Part shown: positions 9,592 through 17,736 of the stretch, piece after piece
Position numbering within the stretch: the first letter of the stretch is position 1
How the letters are laid out: each line of letters starts with the position of its first letter
Assembly: GCF_016908325.1 (NCBI RefSeq)
Contig: NZ_JAFBDR010000014.1
Location: 42,172 to 106,171, forward strand
DNA length: 64,000 nucleotides
Direction: 5' to 3'
Origin: Aquibacillus albus
GTDB lineage: Bacteria; Bacillota; Bacilli; Bacillales; Amphibacillaceae
Notes under the pieces: generated by a model
What the model saw: only the letters and a program-made list of their open reading frames with translations
Told to the model about the DNA's origin: nothing
The model's database searches: none
Translations under genes and position numbers: made by a program

Positions 9592-9855
9592 ATACTGAAA
9601 ATGGAGTATGAATTTGGAAGACTAAGACAATTGCTAAGTGCAAGGAGAACACCGGATTTTTAATCGGTTTTTAGGGAAATTTGTAGGAATTTTGACGTTT
9701 CCTTGACATTATATACCCTCAAGATTAAAATTAATTATGTATAATTTTATTTTTTATTATACATTCTTTGATTTAAAACAAGATTAATTAAGTGTAAGAA
9801 TGTACATGCCGACTTAATTTGATTGTACAAGTTTATAGCAAGAGGAGGTGAAATC
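9592..9855. other. non-coding leader region between recA and rny
   Basis: No gene is seen. The region is AT-rich. It contains two TTGAC elements around 9690-9710 that could serve as -35 boxes for rny, and a perfect 9-bp inverted repeat ATGTATAAT/ATTATACAT (9737-9745 and 9756-9764). Confidence 0.5.
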
Positions 9856-11418
9856 ATGGATGTTGTAACCATAGTCATCTCCATTTTGCTTGGCCTAATC
9901 GTCGGTATTGTTGTTGGTTATCTGATTCGTAAATCTATTGCTGAAAAGAAAATTTCTAGTGCAGAAGACTTGGCAAAACAAATTGTCGATGAAGGACATC
10001 GTAATGCAGAGGTTGCTAAAAAAGAGGCACTTCTTGAAGCGAAGGATGAAAATCATAAACTTCGTCAACAGCTGGAGCAAGAGCTTCGAGAAAGAAGAGT
10101 AGAAGTTCAAAAGCAAGAAAGCCGTCTGATGCAAAAAGAAGAGAATCTGGACCGTAAAGATGAAACGCTGGATAAGCGTGAGCTCATGTTAGAGAAAAAG
10201 GAAAGTTCGCTAGCAGAAAAACAACAACAAATTGAAGAAATGGAAAGCAAAGTGGAAGCTATGTTAGGCGAGCAGCAAGCTGAGCTAGAACGCATTTCCG
10301 GTTACACGACTGACCAAGCTAAACAGGTTATTCTAGAACGTGTTGAAAAGGAAGTTAGTCATGAGTCAGCGATAATCATAAAAGAAGCTGAGAATCGTGC
10401 AAAGGAAGAGGCTGATAAAAAAGCAAAGAGTATCCTTTCTCTTGCTGTACAGCGTTGTGCGGCAGATCACGTTGCAGAGACGACTGTATCTGTTGTCAAT
10501 CTACCAAATGATGAAATGAAAGGCCGCATCATAGGTCGTGAAGGTCGAAATATTCGAACTTTAGAAACGTTAACTGGCATCGACTTAATTATAGATGATA
10601 CACCAGAAGCTGTAATATTATCAGGATTTGATCCGATAAGAAGAGAAACAGCTCGGATAGCCTTAGAAAAACTCGTTCAAGATGGACGTATCCACCCTGC
10701 ACGTATTGAAGAAATGGTTGATAAATCAAGACGTGAGGTTGACGAGTATATTCGTGAAGTTGGAGAACAAACAACGTTTGAGGTAGGCGTACACGGTCTA
10801 CATCCTGACCTTGTTAAAATACTAGGTCGCTTAAAATATCGGACAAGTTATGGTCAGAATGTGTTGAAGCATTCAATGGAAGTAGCGTATTTGTCAGGAT
10901 TACTTGCTGCTGAACTCGGTGAAGATCAAACGATAGCAAAAAGAGCTGGTCTACTTCACGATATCGGAAAGGCAATTGATCATGAAGTGGAAGGAAGCCA
11001 CGTTGAAATTGGTAAAGAATTGGCCACAAAATACAAAGAAAATGCGATTGTAATTAATGCCATTGCTTCTCACCATGGAGATGAAGAGCCAACTTCCGTG
11101 ATATCTGTTTTAGTTGCAGCGGCTGATGCATTATCGGCTGCTAGACCTGGAGCAAGAAGTGAAACGCTGGAAAACTATATTAAACGACTTGAGAAATTAG
11201 AAGAGATTTCAGAGTCTTACGAAGGGGTAGAAAAATCATTTGCTATCCAAGCAGGTCGTGAAATAAGAATTATGGTTAAGCCAGATGAAATTGATGATGT
11301 AGAATCGGTCAAAATTGCTAGAGAAATTAGAAAGAAAATTGAAGACGAATTGGATTATCCAGGTCACATTAAAGTAACAGTAATTCGTGAAACAAGAGCA
11401 GTTGAATATGCAAAATAA
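9856..11418 (+). CDS. rny: ribonuclease Y
   Basis: A 520-residue membrane-anchored endoribonuclease. The N-terminal transmembrane helix (about 3-25) is followed by a long charged coiled coil (about 35-205). A KH domain follows with [12 protein letters not shown], then an HD domain with HSMEVAYLS and [12 protein letters not shown]. It starts bulk mRNA decay at the membrane. The ATG at 9856 was chosen because AGGAGGTG lies just upstream and gives the same length as B. subtilis RNase Y; an in-frame start 33 bp earlier lacks a good site. It stands alone, with its own terminator. Confidence 0.96.
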   Translation: MDVVTIVISILLGLIVGIVVGYLIRKSIAEKKISSAEDLAKQIVDEGHRNAEVAKKEALLEAKDENHKLRQQLEQELRERRVEVQKQESRLMQKEENLDRKDETLDKRELMLEKKESSLAEKQQQIEEMESKVEAMLGEQQAELERISGYTTDQAKQVILERVEKEVSHESAIIIKEAENRAKEEADKKAKSILSLAVQRCAADHVAETTVSVVNLPNDEMKGRIIGREGRNIRTLETLTGIDLIIDDTPEAVILSGFDPIRRETARIALEKLVQDGRIHPARIEEMVDKSRREVDEYIREVGEQTTFEVGVHGLHPDLVKILGRLKYRTSYGQNVLKHSMEVAYLSGLLAAELGEDQTIAKRAGLLHDIGKAIDHEVEGSHVEIGKELATKYKENAIVINAIASHHGDEEPTSVISVLVAAADALSAARPGARSETLENYIKRLEKLEEISESYEGVEKSFAIQAGREIRIMVKPDEIDDVESVKIAREIRKKIEDELDYPGHIKVTVIRETRAVEYAK

Positions 11419-11446
11419 GCGGCCAACATTGGTCGCTTATTTTTTT
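11414..11446 (+). terminator. intrinsic terminator after rny
   Basis: A 12-bp stem (11414-11425 with 11430-11441, one G-T pair) overlaps the rny stop codon and runs into a T-tract. Confidence 0.88.
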
Positions 11447-11546
11447 GGCTCTGAGAAAGGATAGAGTTGACATTTAGGTATTTTGACTTTTAATGCCAAC
11501 TATGTAAAACTAAACGTAATTTGACAATAGGAAGGTACGTATACAA

Positions 11547-12344
11547 ATGAGGATTTTATTTATAGGAGATGTTGTTGGTTCACCTGGTAGAGAGATGATT
11601 CAACAATATTTACCAAAATTAAAGCAGAAATATCAACCCCATGTAACGATAATTAATGGGGAAAATGCAGCATCTGGGAAAGGAATTAATGAGAAAATAT
11701 ACAAGCAATTTTTAGAATGGGGAGCACAAGCTATTACAATGGGCAACCATACGTGGGACAAGAAAGACATATTTGAATTTATTAATGATGCCCGTTATAT
11801 GGTTCGACCTGCTAATTTTCCAGAAGATACTCCTGGAAAAGGATTGTTGTTTGTTAAATCGAATAAATTAGAAGTAGCTGTCATTAATCTTCAAGGTAGA
11901 ACTTTTATGCCTCCATTAGATGATCCGTTTCGTAAAGCTGATCTTTTAATAGAGGAAGCAAAAAAACGAACAAATATAGTTTTTGTGGATTTTCATGCTG
12001 AAGCAACAAGTGAAAAGCAGGCTATGGCTTGGTATTTAGATGGAAGAGTTAGTGCAGTTGTAGGAACACACACCCATACTCAAACATCAGATGAACGCAT
12101 ATTACCAAATGGAACTGGATATATATCAGATGTAGGCATGACAGGTCCATATGATAGTATATTAGGCGTTGAACGAGATGCAGTTATCAAGAAATTTTTA
12201 ACCAATCTACCAGTCCGTTTTGAAGTACCTAAAAAAGGAAGAATGCAACTTAATGGGATACTCATAGATATTGATAATAAAAGTGGTCGTGCAGAAAATG
12301 TCGAACGAATTTTAATCAATGATGACCACCCTTTCTTCAGCTAA
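11547..12344 (+). CDS. ymdB: YmdB metallophosphoesterase (TIGR00282 family)
   Basis: A 265-residue calcineurin-like phosphodiesterase. Metal-binding motifs are GDVVGSPGR near the N-terminus, NGENAASG, MGNHTWD, DFHAEATSEK and GTHTHTQTSD. In B. subtilis YmdB hydrolyses 2',3'-cyclic nucleotides and affects the choice between motility and biofilm formation; that role is transferred from the family. It is directly downstream of rny, as in B. subtilis. The ribosome site (GGAAGGT) is rather far from the ATG. The gene ends about 105 bp before spoVS. Confidence 0.92.
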   Translation: MRILFIGDVVGSPGREMIQQYLPKLKQKYQPHVTIINGENAASGKGINEKIYKQFLEWGAQAITMGNHTWDKKDIFEFINDARYMVRPANFPEDTPGKGLLFVKSNKLEVAVINLQGRTFMPPLDDPFRKADLLIEEAKKRTNIVFVDFHAEATSEKQAMAWYLDGRVSAVVGTHTHTQTSDERILPNGTGYISDVGMTGPYDSILGVERDAVIKKFLTNLPVRFEVPKKGRMQLNGILIDIDNKSGRAENVERILINDDHPFFS

Positions 12345-12449
12345 TATTTGAATTTTTTGAAAAATTACTCCATAATAAAGGTAATAACTATCATCTCCAA
12401 GAATATAGTAAAAGTGGAACAACTTTAGTAAACTAAGGAGGTACTAGGA

Positions 12450-12710
12450 ATGGAAATATTAAAAGTTTCAGCCAAATCAAATCCGAATTCAGTAGCAGGA
12501 GCACTTGCAAATGTGCTAAGAGAACGTGGCTCAGCGGAAATACAGGCGATTGGTGCTGGTGCGTTAAACCAGGCCGTCAAAGCAGTAGCCATCGCAAGAG
12601 GATTTGTTGCCCCAAGTGGAGTTGATCTAATTTGTATCCCAGCTTTTACAGATATTATGATTGATAATGAGGAACGAACAGCTATTAAATTAATTGTTGA
12701 ACCTAGGTAA
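12450..12710 (+). CDS. spoVS: stage V sporulation protein S
   Basis: An 86-residue Alba-like small basic protein, almost invariant in spore formers. It opens MEILKVSAKSNPNSVAGALA and contains GAGALNQAVKAVAIARGFV. SpoVS binds nucleic acid and is needed for normal stage V development in B. subtilis. The ribosome site AAGGAGG precedes the ATG. A terminator follows directly, so it is monocistronic. Confidence 0.97.
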   Translation: MEILKVSAKSNPNSVAGALANVLRERGSAEIQAIGAGALNQAVKAVAIARGFVAPSGVDLICIPAFTDIMIDNEERTAIKLIVEPR

Positions 12711-12721
12711 TAGAGTATTAT

Positions 12722-12752
12722 CCTGTTTGCCACACGCAAGCAGGTTTTTTTT
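12722..12752 (+). terminator. intrinsic terminator after spoVS
   Basis: CCTGTTTGC (12722-12730) pairs with GCAAGCAGG (12736-12744), then eight T. Confidence 0.88.
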
Positions 12753-12753
12753 G

Positions 12754-12885
12754 CACGTTAGAAAAGCATAATAAAATTTTAGCATAGAAGTTAATCGTCG
12801 TATTAAAAATTTTTAGGAACTAAGTATAAGCGCAACTAGGTGATCGCCTGCTCCTAAAGGCTTGGCGCTAACCTAGTTTTCTTTA
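12754..12885 (+). repeat. dispersed ~135-bp repeat, family R2, copy 1
   Basis: This stretch aligns over nearly its whole length with 32744-32880. Shared blocks include CACGTTAG, AAAATTTTAGC, AAAAATTTTTAGGAACTAAG, AAGCGCAACTA, CCTAAAGGCTT, GCGCTA and AGTTTTCTTTA. The second half is GC-richer and can fold: AACTAGGT at about 12834 pairs with ACCTAGTT at about 12870. It follows the spoVS terminator and ends before the next ribosome site. No open frame is shared by the copies. Confidence 0.8.
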
Positions 12886-12927
12886 CAGTTTCTATTTAAA
12901 AGATTAAGGTACTGGAGGATATACATA

Positions 12928-13854
12928 ATGATTATTGATGCCCACTGTGACGCGCTATTAAAATTATGGGAAAATAACATATCTTTCTATGATAGTGAGG
13001 AATTACAAGTAAATTATGTGAAGTGGAAACAAAGTTCCGTTAAGGTACAGTGCTTTGCAATTTTTGTACCTGATGATGTGCCTGAAGAAGCACAATTTCG
13101 TGTTGCATTAGAAATGGTCGATCTTTTTTATGAGCAAGTTATTGCTCCATATGATGACATTACATTTATTTCTAGTAGAGAAGATCTTTTATCTTTAAAA
13201 GAAAATGAGCGAGGAGCAATTCTTACGCTAGAAGGTTGCCATGCTATTGGGAGGGACTTGAGTAAATTAAAAGCACTTATTCGTTTAGGTGTAAGAGCTG
13301 TTGGGTTGACTTGGAACCAATCAAATGCAGTAGCAGATGGAATTGGAGAGAAGCGTGGAGCTGGATTAAGTGAATTCGGTGAACAAGTAGTAAAATGTTT
13401 AAATGAGCAAACTATTTGGACGGATGTGTCTCACTTGTCCTATGAAGGATTCTTTGATGTTATGAAATTAGCAGATTATCCAATGGCTTCTCATTCCAAT
13501 GCTAGTCAAATATGTTCACATAGAAGAAATTTGGATGATAAACAGATTAAGGCTCTAATTGAACGAAAAGGTTGGATTGGTGTAACATTTGTTCCGTACT
13601 TTTTATCTGATCAAGAAACAGTTACACAACAGGATGTTATCAAACATATTAACTATTATTTAGATAAAGGTGCCGAGAATTGTTTAGGATTTGGTTCTGA
13701 TTTTGATGGAACGGATCGATTTGTATTAGGGCTTTATGATTATTTAGAATATGATTCATTTGTACATCAATTAAGGAATTCGGTATCTTCAGATCTATTG
13801 AAAAAGATTTGTTACCAAAATTTTGTTGACAAGTTCCCTCGAAAACTAGGTTAA
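12928..13854 (+). CDS. membrane dipeptidase family (M19) protein
   Basis: A 308-residue renal-dipeptidase-like metallohydrolase. The N-terminal zinc motif IDAHCDALLKLW is present, a variant of the usual DxHxD. Family blocks follow: LTLEGCHAIGRD, VGLTWNQSNAVADG, WTDVSHLSYEGF, PMASHSNAS and GFGSDFDGTD. The glutamate of LEGC bridges the two metals in this family. It probably cleaves dipeptides or related amides in the cytoplasm, as no signal peptide is seen. A TGGAGGATAT ribosome site precedes the ATG. It lies between spoVS and miaB and is probably transcribed alone. Confidence 0.88.
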   Translation: MIIDAHCDALLKLWENNISFYDSEELQVNYVKWKQSSVKVQCFAIFVPDDVPEEAQFRVALEMVDLFYEQVIAPYDDITFISSREDLLSLKENERGAILTLEGCHAIGRDLSKLKALIRLGVRAVGLTWNQSNAVADGIGEKRGAGLSEFGEQVVKCLNEQTIWTDVSHLSYEGFFDVMKLADYPMASHSNASQICSHRRNLDDKQIKALIERKGWIGVTFVPYFLSDQETVTQQDVIKHINYYLDKGAENCLGFGSDFDGTDRFVLGLYDYLEYDSFVHQLRNSVSSDLLKKICYQNFVDKFPRKLG

Positions 13855-13998
13855 CAAAGCTTCCAATAATTGATGCTTTAAGATTAAGAGTATTCTACCA
13901 TATAATTATAAAGAAACTTTGTTTTTCTAGTATTCCCTTGGTATAATATTTAAATTGGATGGAATTTGATTATGCTTATATAGGAAAGGAGTTCCAAT

Positions 13999-15576
13999 AT
14001 GAACGAACAACAAAGAAAACAGTCTAATCATATAAAACAGGTGGATCCATCGGACATAAAATCCGCTACGGATTCAAACTTAGAACGACTACAAGGAATG
14101 GATTCTGATGAGTTGATAGGGAAATATTTCCAAACAACCTACGAACCACCTAACCTTAAAAAGGCAAAAAAACGTAGAAGAGAAGACGTAGAAATTCATT
14201 ATGACTTCGGTATCTCGGATGATTTAAAGAATATTGGTAAAGGAAAAAAGTTCCTTATTCGCACCTATGGCTGCCAAATGAATGAGCATGATACAGAAGT
14301 AATGGCAGGTATTTTGACAAATATGGGGTATGAGTCAACCGATGATACGAATGAAGCAGATATTATCCTATTGAATACATGTGCTATTCGAGAAAATGCT
14401 GAAAATAAAGTGTTTGGTGAAATTGGTCACTTAAAACCATTAAAGCTTGAAAAGCCTGATTTAATTTTAGGTGTATGTGGCTGTATGTCACAAGAAGAAG
14501 CGGTTGTTAATCGAATTCTTAAGAAACATCCATTCGTAGACCTTATTTTTGGTACCCATAATATTCACCGTTTACCAAACTTAATTAAAGAAGCAATGTT
14601 TGGTAAAGAAATGGTGGTAGAAGTATGGTCAAAAGAAGGAGACATCATTGAAAACTTGCCTAAGGTCCGTAAAGGAAAAATCAAAGGCTGGGTCAACATT
14701 ATGTATGGCTGTGACAAGTTTTGTACGTACTGTATTGTGCCATATACTCGTGGAAAAGAAAGAAGTCGTCGACCTGAAGATATTATCCAAGAGGTGCGTC
14801 ATTTAGCAGCTCAAGGGTACAAAGAAATAACACTACTTGGACAAAATGTGAATGCATATGGTAAAGACTTGGATATTGACTATGGTCTGGGAGACTTAAT
14901 GGATGAGATTAGTAAGATTGACATTCCAAGAGTTCGGTTTACAACATCCCATCCAAGAGACTTTGATGATCGTTTAATTGAAGTATTGGCAAAGGGCGGT
15001 AACCTTCTTGATCATATTCACTTACCAGTACAGTCAGGTAGCTCAGACGTACTTCGAGTAATGGCTCGGAGATATACAAGAGAAGATTATCTGAAGCTAG
15101 TTAGAAAAATAAGAAAAGCAATGCCAAATGCAACGTTAACAACCGATATTATTGTTGGTTTCCCTAATGAAACCGATGAACAGTTTGAGGAAACGATGAC
15201 GTTGATGGAGGAAGTTGGATTTGAAAGTGCTTATACCTTTATCTATTCTCCTCGAGAAGGAACACCAGCTGCGAGATGGGAAGATAATGTACCTATGGAA
15301 GTGAAAAAAGAACGATTACAGCGCTTAAATGCATTAGTGAATAAGCAATCAGCAGAAGCAATGAAAAAGTATGAAGGTCAAACAGTTAAAGTTCTTGTTG
15401 AAGGCGAAAGTAAAAAAGATCCAAATGTACTTTCCGGATATACAGAAAGAAATAAGCTTGTTAACTTTGTTGCCCCGAAGTCTGTCATTGGTGAAATTGT
15501 AAATGTTAAGATACTAAAAGCGAAGACTTGGACGTTAGATGGCGAGCTCGTTGAAGAAGCAGTAGAGGTGAAATAA
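13999..15576 (+). CDS. miaB: tRNA-2-methylthio-N6-dimethylallyladenosine synthase MiaB
   Basis: A 525-residue radical-SAM methylthiotransferase. A charged N-terminal extension of about 85 residues precedes the UPF0004 domain, whose cluster cysteines lie in [16 protein letters not shown] and GCMSQEE. The radical-SAM CxxxCxxC is C238, C242, C245 (CDKFCTYC). A TRAM domain ends the protein. It adds the 2-methylthio group to i6A37 of tRNAs; MiaA, which makes i6A, is encoded at 23.4 kb. An AAAGGAG ribosome site precedes the ATG. It is co-transcribed with ymcA (2-bp gap), as in B. subtilis. Confidence 0.96.
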   Translation: MNEQQRKQSNHIKQVDPSDIKSATDSNLERLQGMDSDELIGKYFQTTYEPPNLKKAKKRRREDVEIHYDFGISDDLKNIGKGKKFLIRTYGCQMNEHDTEVMAGILTNMGYESTDDTNEADIILLNTCAIRENAENKVFGEIGHLKPLKLEKPDLILGVCGCMSQEEAVVNRILKKHPFVDLIFGTHNIHRLPNLIKEAMFGKEMVVEVWSKEGDIIENLPKVRKGKIKGWVNIMYGCDKFCTYCIVPYTRGKERSRRPEDIIQEVRHLAAQGYKEITLLGQNVNAYGKDLDIDYGLGDLMDEISKIDIPRVRFTTSHPRDFDDRLIEVLAKGGNLLDHIHLPVQSGSSDVLRVMARRYTREDYLKLVRKIRKAMPNATLTTDIIVGFPNETDEQFEETMTLMEEVGFESAYTFIYSPREGTPAARWEDNVPMEVKKERLQRLNALVNKQSAEAMKKYEGQTVKVLVEGESKKDPNVLSGYTERNKLVNFVAPKSVIGEIVNVKILKAKTWTLDGELVEEAVEVK

Positions 15577-15578
15577 AA

Positions 15579-16007
15579 ATGGCACAATATACGCGAAAAG
15601 AAGTAATTGAAGAGGCTCATAAATTAGCAAGGATGATGGCAAATATCGAAGAAATTGATCGATTTAAGCAATTAGAAGCTAAGTTAAATGAGAATCAAAA
15701 AGTTCAAAGTATGATTAAGAAAATTAAAGCTTTACAAAAGCAAGCAGTTAATTTTCAAGCCTATGGGAAGCATGAGGCACTAAAAAAAGTTGAGGCTGAA
15801 ATTGATCGTATCCAAAATGAAATTGATGAAATTCCTATTGTTCAAGAATTTAAAGATTCTCAAGTTGTTATTAATGATATTTTACAATTAATATCAAATA
15901 CCATTGCCCGTGATGTAACGAATGAAGTGATTCGGTCTACTGGTGGAGATTTACTATCAGGAGAAACTGGTTCGAAAATTAATAATGGGTCTGGTTGTGG
16001 ACATTAA
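15579..16007 (+). CDS. ymcA: RicA (YmcA), YlbF/YmcA family regulator
   Basis: A 142-residue helical protein with the YlbF/YmcA fold (a long central coiled coil rich in K, E and Q). The conserved C-terminus ends CGH. In B. subtilis YmcA, YlbF and YaaT form the RicAFT complex, which carries Fe-S clusters and helps RNase Y maturation of mRNAs as well as biofilm, competence and sporulation. The single C-terminal cysteine agrees with a cluster-ligand role (inference). It starts 2 bp after miaB and is followed by a strong terminator. Confidence 0.93.
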   Translation: MAQYTRKEVIEEAHKLARMMANIEEIDRFKQLEAKLNENQKVQSMIKKIKALQKQAVNFQAYGKHEALKKVEAEIDRIQNEIDEIPIVQEFKDSQVVINDILQLISNTIARDVTNEVIRSTGGDLLSGETGSKINNGSGCGH

Positions 16008-16028
16008 TTTAATTAGGAATGAATTACT

Positions 16029-16064
16029 AGAGGATGCCTGAGGTGGGGCATCCTCTTATTTTTT
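16029..16064 (+). terminator. intrinsic terminator after miaB-ymcA
   Basis: AGAGGATGCC (16029-16038) pairs perfectly with GGCATCCTCT (16047-16056), followed by TTATTTTTT. Confidence 0.9.
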
Positions 16065-16149
16065 ACGCTGTTTTCTTAAAGATTACTATTATTATGCGTA
16101 ACATACGATTAATACGCAGTACAGTGAAATTAAAATAGTGCTGAGATAT

Positions 16150-16278
16150 CGCTTCGGCAGAATACTTCGCTGCGGGTCTCACTTTGGCAAATGTTCCCGC
16201 AGGTCAAGGAAGGCTTCGGCAGCGTTACATCACATGAAGAAAATTGACTTTATTTTCGAGTAGTCTACATGTATTTCC
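16150..16278 (+). repeat. degraded GC-rich inverted element (family R1), left fragment
   Basis: CGCTTCGGCAGAATACTTCGC, TGCGGGTCTC, TGTTCCCGCAGG and, further right, GTCTACATGTATTTCC appear in the same order and orientation as parts of the element at 59098-59210. The middle is rearranged and about 75 bp of unrelated sequence precedes the last block, so this copy is decayed. Confidence 0.65.
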
Positions 16279-16301
16279 TACGCTGTATAGTGGATTTATA
16301 T

Positions 16302-16621
16302 ATTCGTGTAATTCATCGAGGAAAATGAGTAGAAACTAGACGAAAAGCTGACATTCGTGTAATTCATCAAGGAAAATGAGCAGAAATTAAACGAAAAGCT
16401 GACATTCGTGTAATTCATCAAGGAAAATGTGTAGAAACTAAACGAAAAGCTGACATTCGTGTAATTCATCAAAGAAAGTGAGCAGAAATTAAACGAAAAG
16501 CTGACATTTGTGTAATTCATCAAGGAAAATGAGTAGAAACTAAACGAAAAGCTGACATTCGTGTAATTCATCAAGGAAAATGAGCAGAAACTAGACGAAA
16601 AGCTAATATTCGTGTAATTCA
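16302..16621. repeat. 51-bp tandem repeat, six full copies plus a 14-base partial
   Basis: Units start at 16302, 16353, 16404, 16455, 16506 and 16557, with a partial unit at 16608. Spacing is exactly 51 bp throughout, with only a few substitutions per unit. Units 1-5 alternate between two subtypes (AGTAGAAACT or similar, and AGCAGAAATT), which suggests growth by duplication of a 102-bp dimer. Because 51 is divisible by 3, one minus-strand frame stays open for 112 codons and encodes a 17-residue F/S-rich repeat, but it has no ribosome site. Confidence 0.95.
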
Positions 16622-16624
16622 CAA

Positions 16625-16666
16625 GAAGGCTCACCAGCCACCCGCGGAAAGCGAAGTGTATTTCCG
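16625..16666 (-). repeat. GC-rich inverted element (family R1), right fragment
   Basis: About 39 bases from GGCTCACCAGCC to GTGTATTTCC match 59569-59608 with a single difference. This is the outer end of the minus-oriented copy at 59.5 kb. Confidence 0.8.
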
Positions 16667-16936
16667 GAGCGCGTATCCAAGCTCACCTTTTGTTGCGCAT
16701 TATAGGTCTATTATGCAATAAACAAGGAATACGAAAAGAGCTTATTTTTATAAAAGGTATTCAGTAATTTTTTAAAGTTTTTTGCTTTTATCCGTACACA
16801 TTAGTGGGCAGCTGCATAGGATGAACTAGAAAACCTTTACTGGGTCTACTTCCATCATATGTGAAAAATAGTTATGCACTTTAGGTAGATAACCTGCATA
16901 AAATGACTATGAAAAAAAGAGGAGGTTTTGGTTCAT

Positions 16937-17500
16937 ATGTCTTTTCTTGATCAAGAATATCGGGAAATTATTACGAAAGCTGTCATCGGAAAAGGGCGCA
17001 AATTTACGCAGGACACAAACAAGATTACACCATCACATAGACCGGCAAGCATATTAGGGTGCTGGGTTATAAACCATCTCTACAATGCAAAGAAAAAAGG
17101 TGACGAAATTGTAGAAGTCAATGGAAGCTATGATGTAAACATTTGGTACTCTTATAATGACAACACAAAGACAGAAGTTGTTACAGAGCGTGTTTACTAT
17201 ACGGATCACATTAAACTAGCAGTCAAGGATGCACACACGTTAAATCACGATTTTGAAGTATTTGCCAAAGTTATTCAACAGCCGAATTGTCTAGAATGTG
17301 ACATTGCTAACCATGATCAAAAAATTGTGGTTGAAGTGGAACGTGAATTTCTTGTTGAAGTTCTTGGGGAAACAAAAGTAACAGTTAAAGTAGATCCAAA
17401 TGGTATAATTGCTGACGATGACGATTGGGACTTTGAATTGTCTGATGACGAGTTTGATGAAGTCGATCCCGATTTTTTAGCAAACGTTGAAGAAGAATGA
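16937..17500 (+). CDS. cotE: outer spore coat morphogenetic protein CotE
   Basis: A 187-residue CotE homologue. The N-terminus contains [15 protein letters not shown] and GKGRKF, and [16 protein letters not shown] is highly conserved. The C-terminus is strongly acidic ([16 protein letters not shown]), as expected. CotE assembles the outer coat around the forespore. The ATG at 16937 was chosen because GGAGGT lies 10 bp upstream; the TTG at 16928 would be too close to that site. The gene order ymcA-cotE-mutS-mutL is that of B. subtilis. Confidence 0.95.
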   Translation: MSFLDQEYREIITKAVIGKGRKFTQDTNKITPSHRPASILGCWVINHLYNAKKKGDEIVEVNGSYDVNIWYSYNDNTKTEVVTERVYYTDHIKLAVKDAHTLNHDFEVFAKVIQQPNCLECDIANHDQKIVVEVEREFLVEVLGETKVTVKVDPNGIIADDDDWDFELSDDEFDEVDPDFLANVEEE

Positions 17501-17517
17501 TACAAATATTGTGATTG

Positions 17518-17548
17518 GAGTGCGAATATTTATTTGCACTCTTTTTTT
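17518..17548 (+). terminator. intrinsic terminator after cotE
   Basis: GAGTGCGAA (17518-17526) pairs with TTTGCACTC (17533-17541, one G-T), then seven T. Confidence 0.88.
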
Positions 17549-17736
17549 GTGATCAGAAATTTTTTACGACATGATGGTCAGTTAATTCAAGTGAAATAAC
17601 TACACCAAATTAGCATCGGAGGGACTTGGATAAGTACTTGTGGCTAAACAAGATTTTCTTATTCGAATGCTACGAGTTGTTTTCAGTGATATGATATAAT
17701 TAAAAGAGAATTTTGGATCGTGTTGGGGGAATAAGT

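Larger units (their letters stand above)
16065..16936. other. repeat-rich intergenic region between ymcA and cotE
   Basis: No credible gene is seen in this roughly 870-bp stretch. It holds a GC-rich repeat fragment (about 16150-16278), a 51-bp tandem repeat (16302-16621), a second GC-rich repeat fragment in opposite orientation (16625-16666), and an AT-rich cotE leader. Confidence 0.8.

Noticed and set aside
12425..12739. A 104-codon minus-strand frame opposite spoVS
   Set aside because: It mirrors the codon structure of spoVS, covers its terminator and has no start signal of its own.
16302..16621. CRISPR array
   Set aside because: The whole 51-bp unit is repeated without unique spacers, and there are no cas genes nearby.
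16296..16634. A 112-codon minus-strand frame with a repeating F/S-rich 17-residue unit
   Set aside because: The frame is open only because the 51-bp tandem repeat length is divisible by three. There is no ribosome site, the composition is odd, and it does not extend beyond the array.
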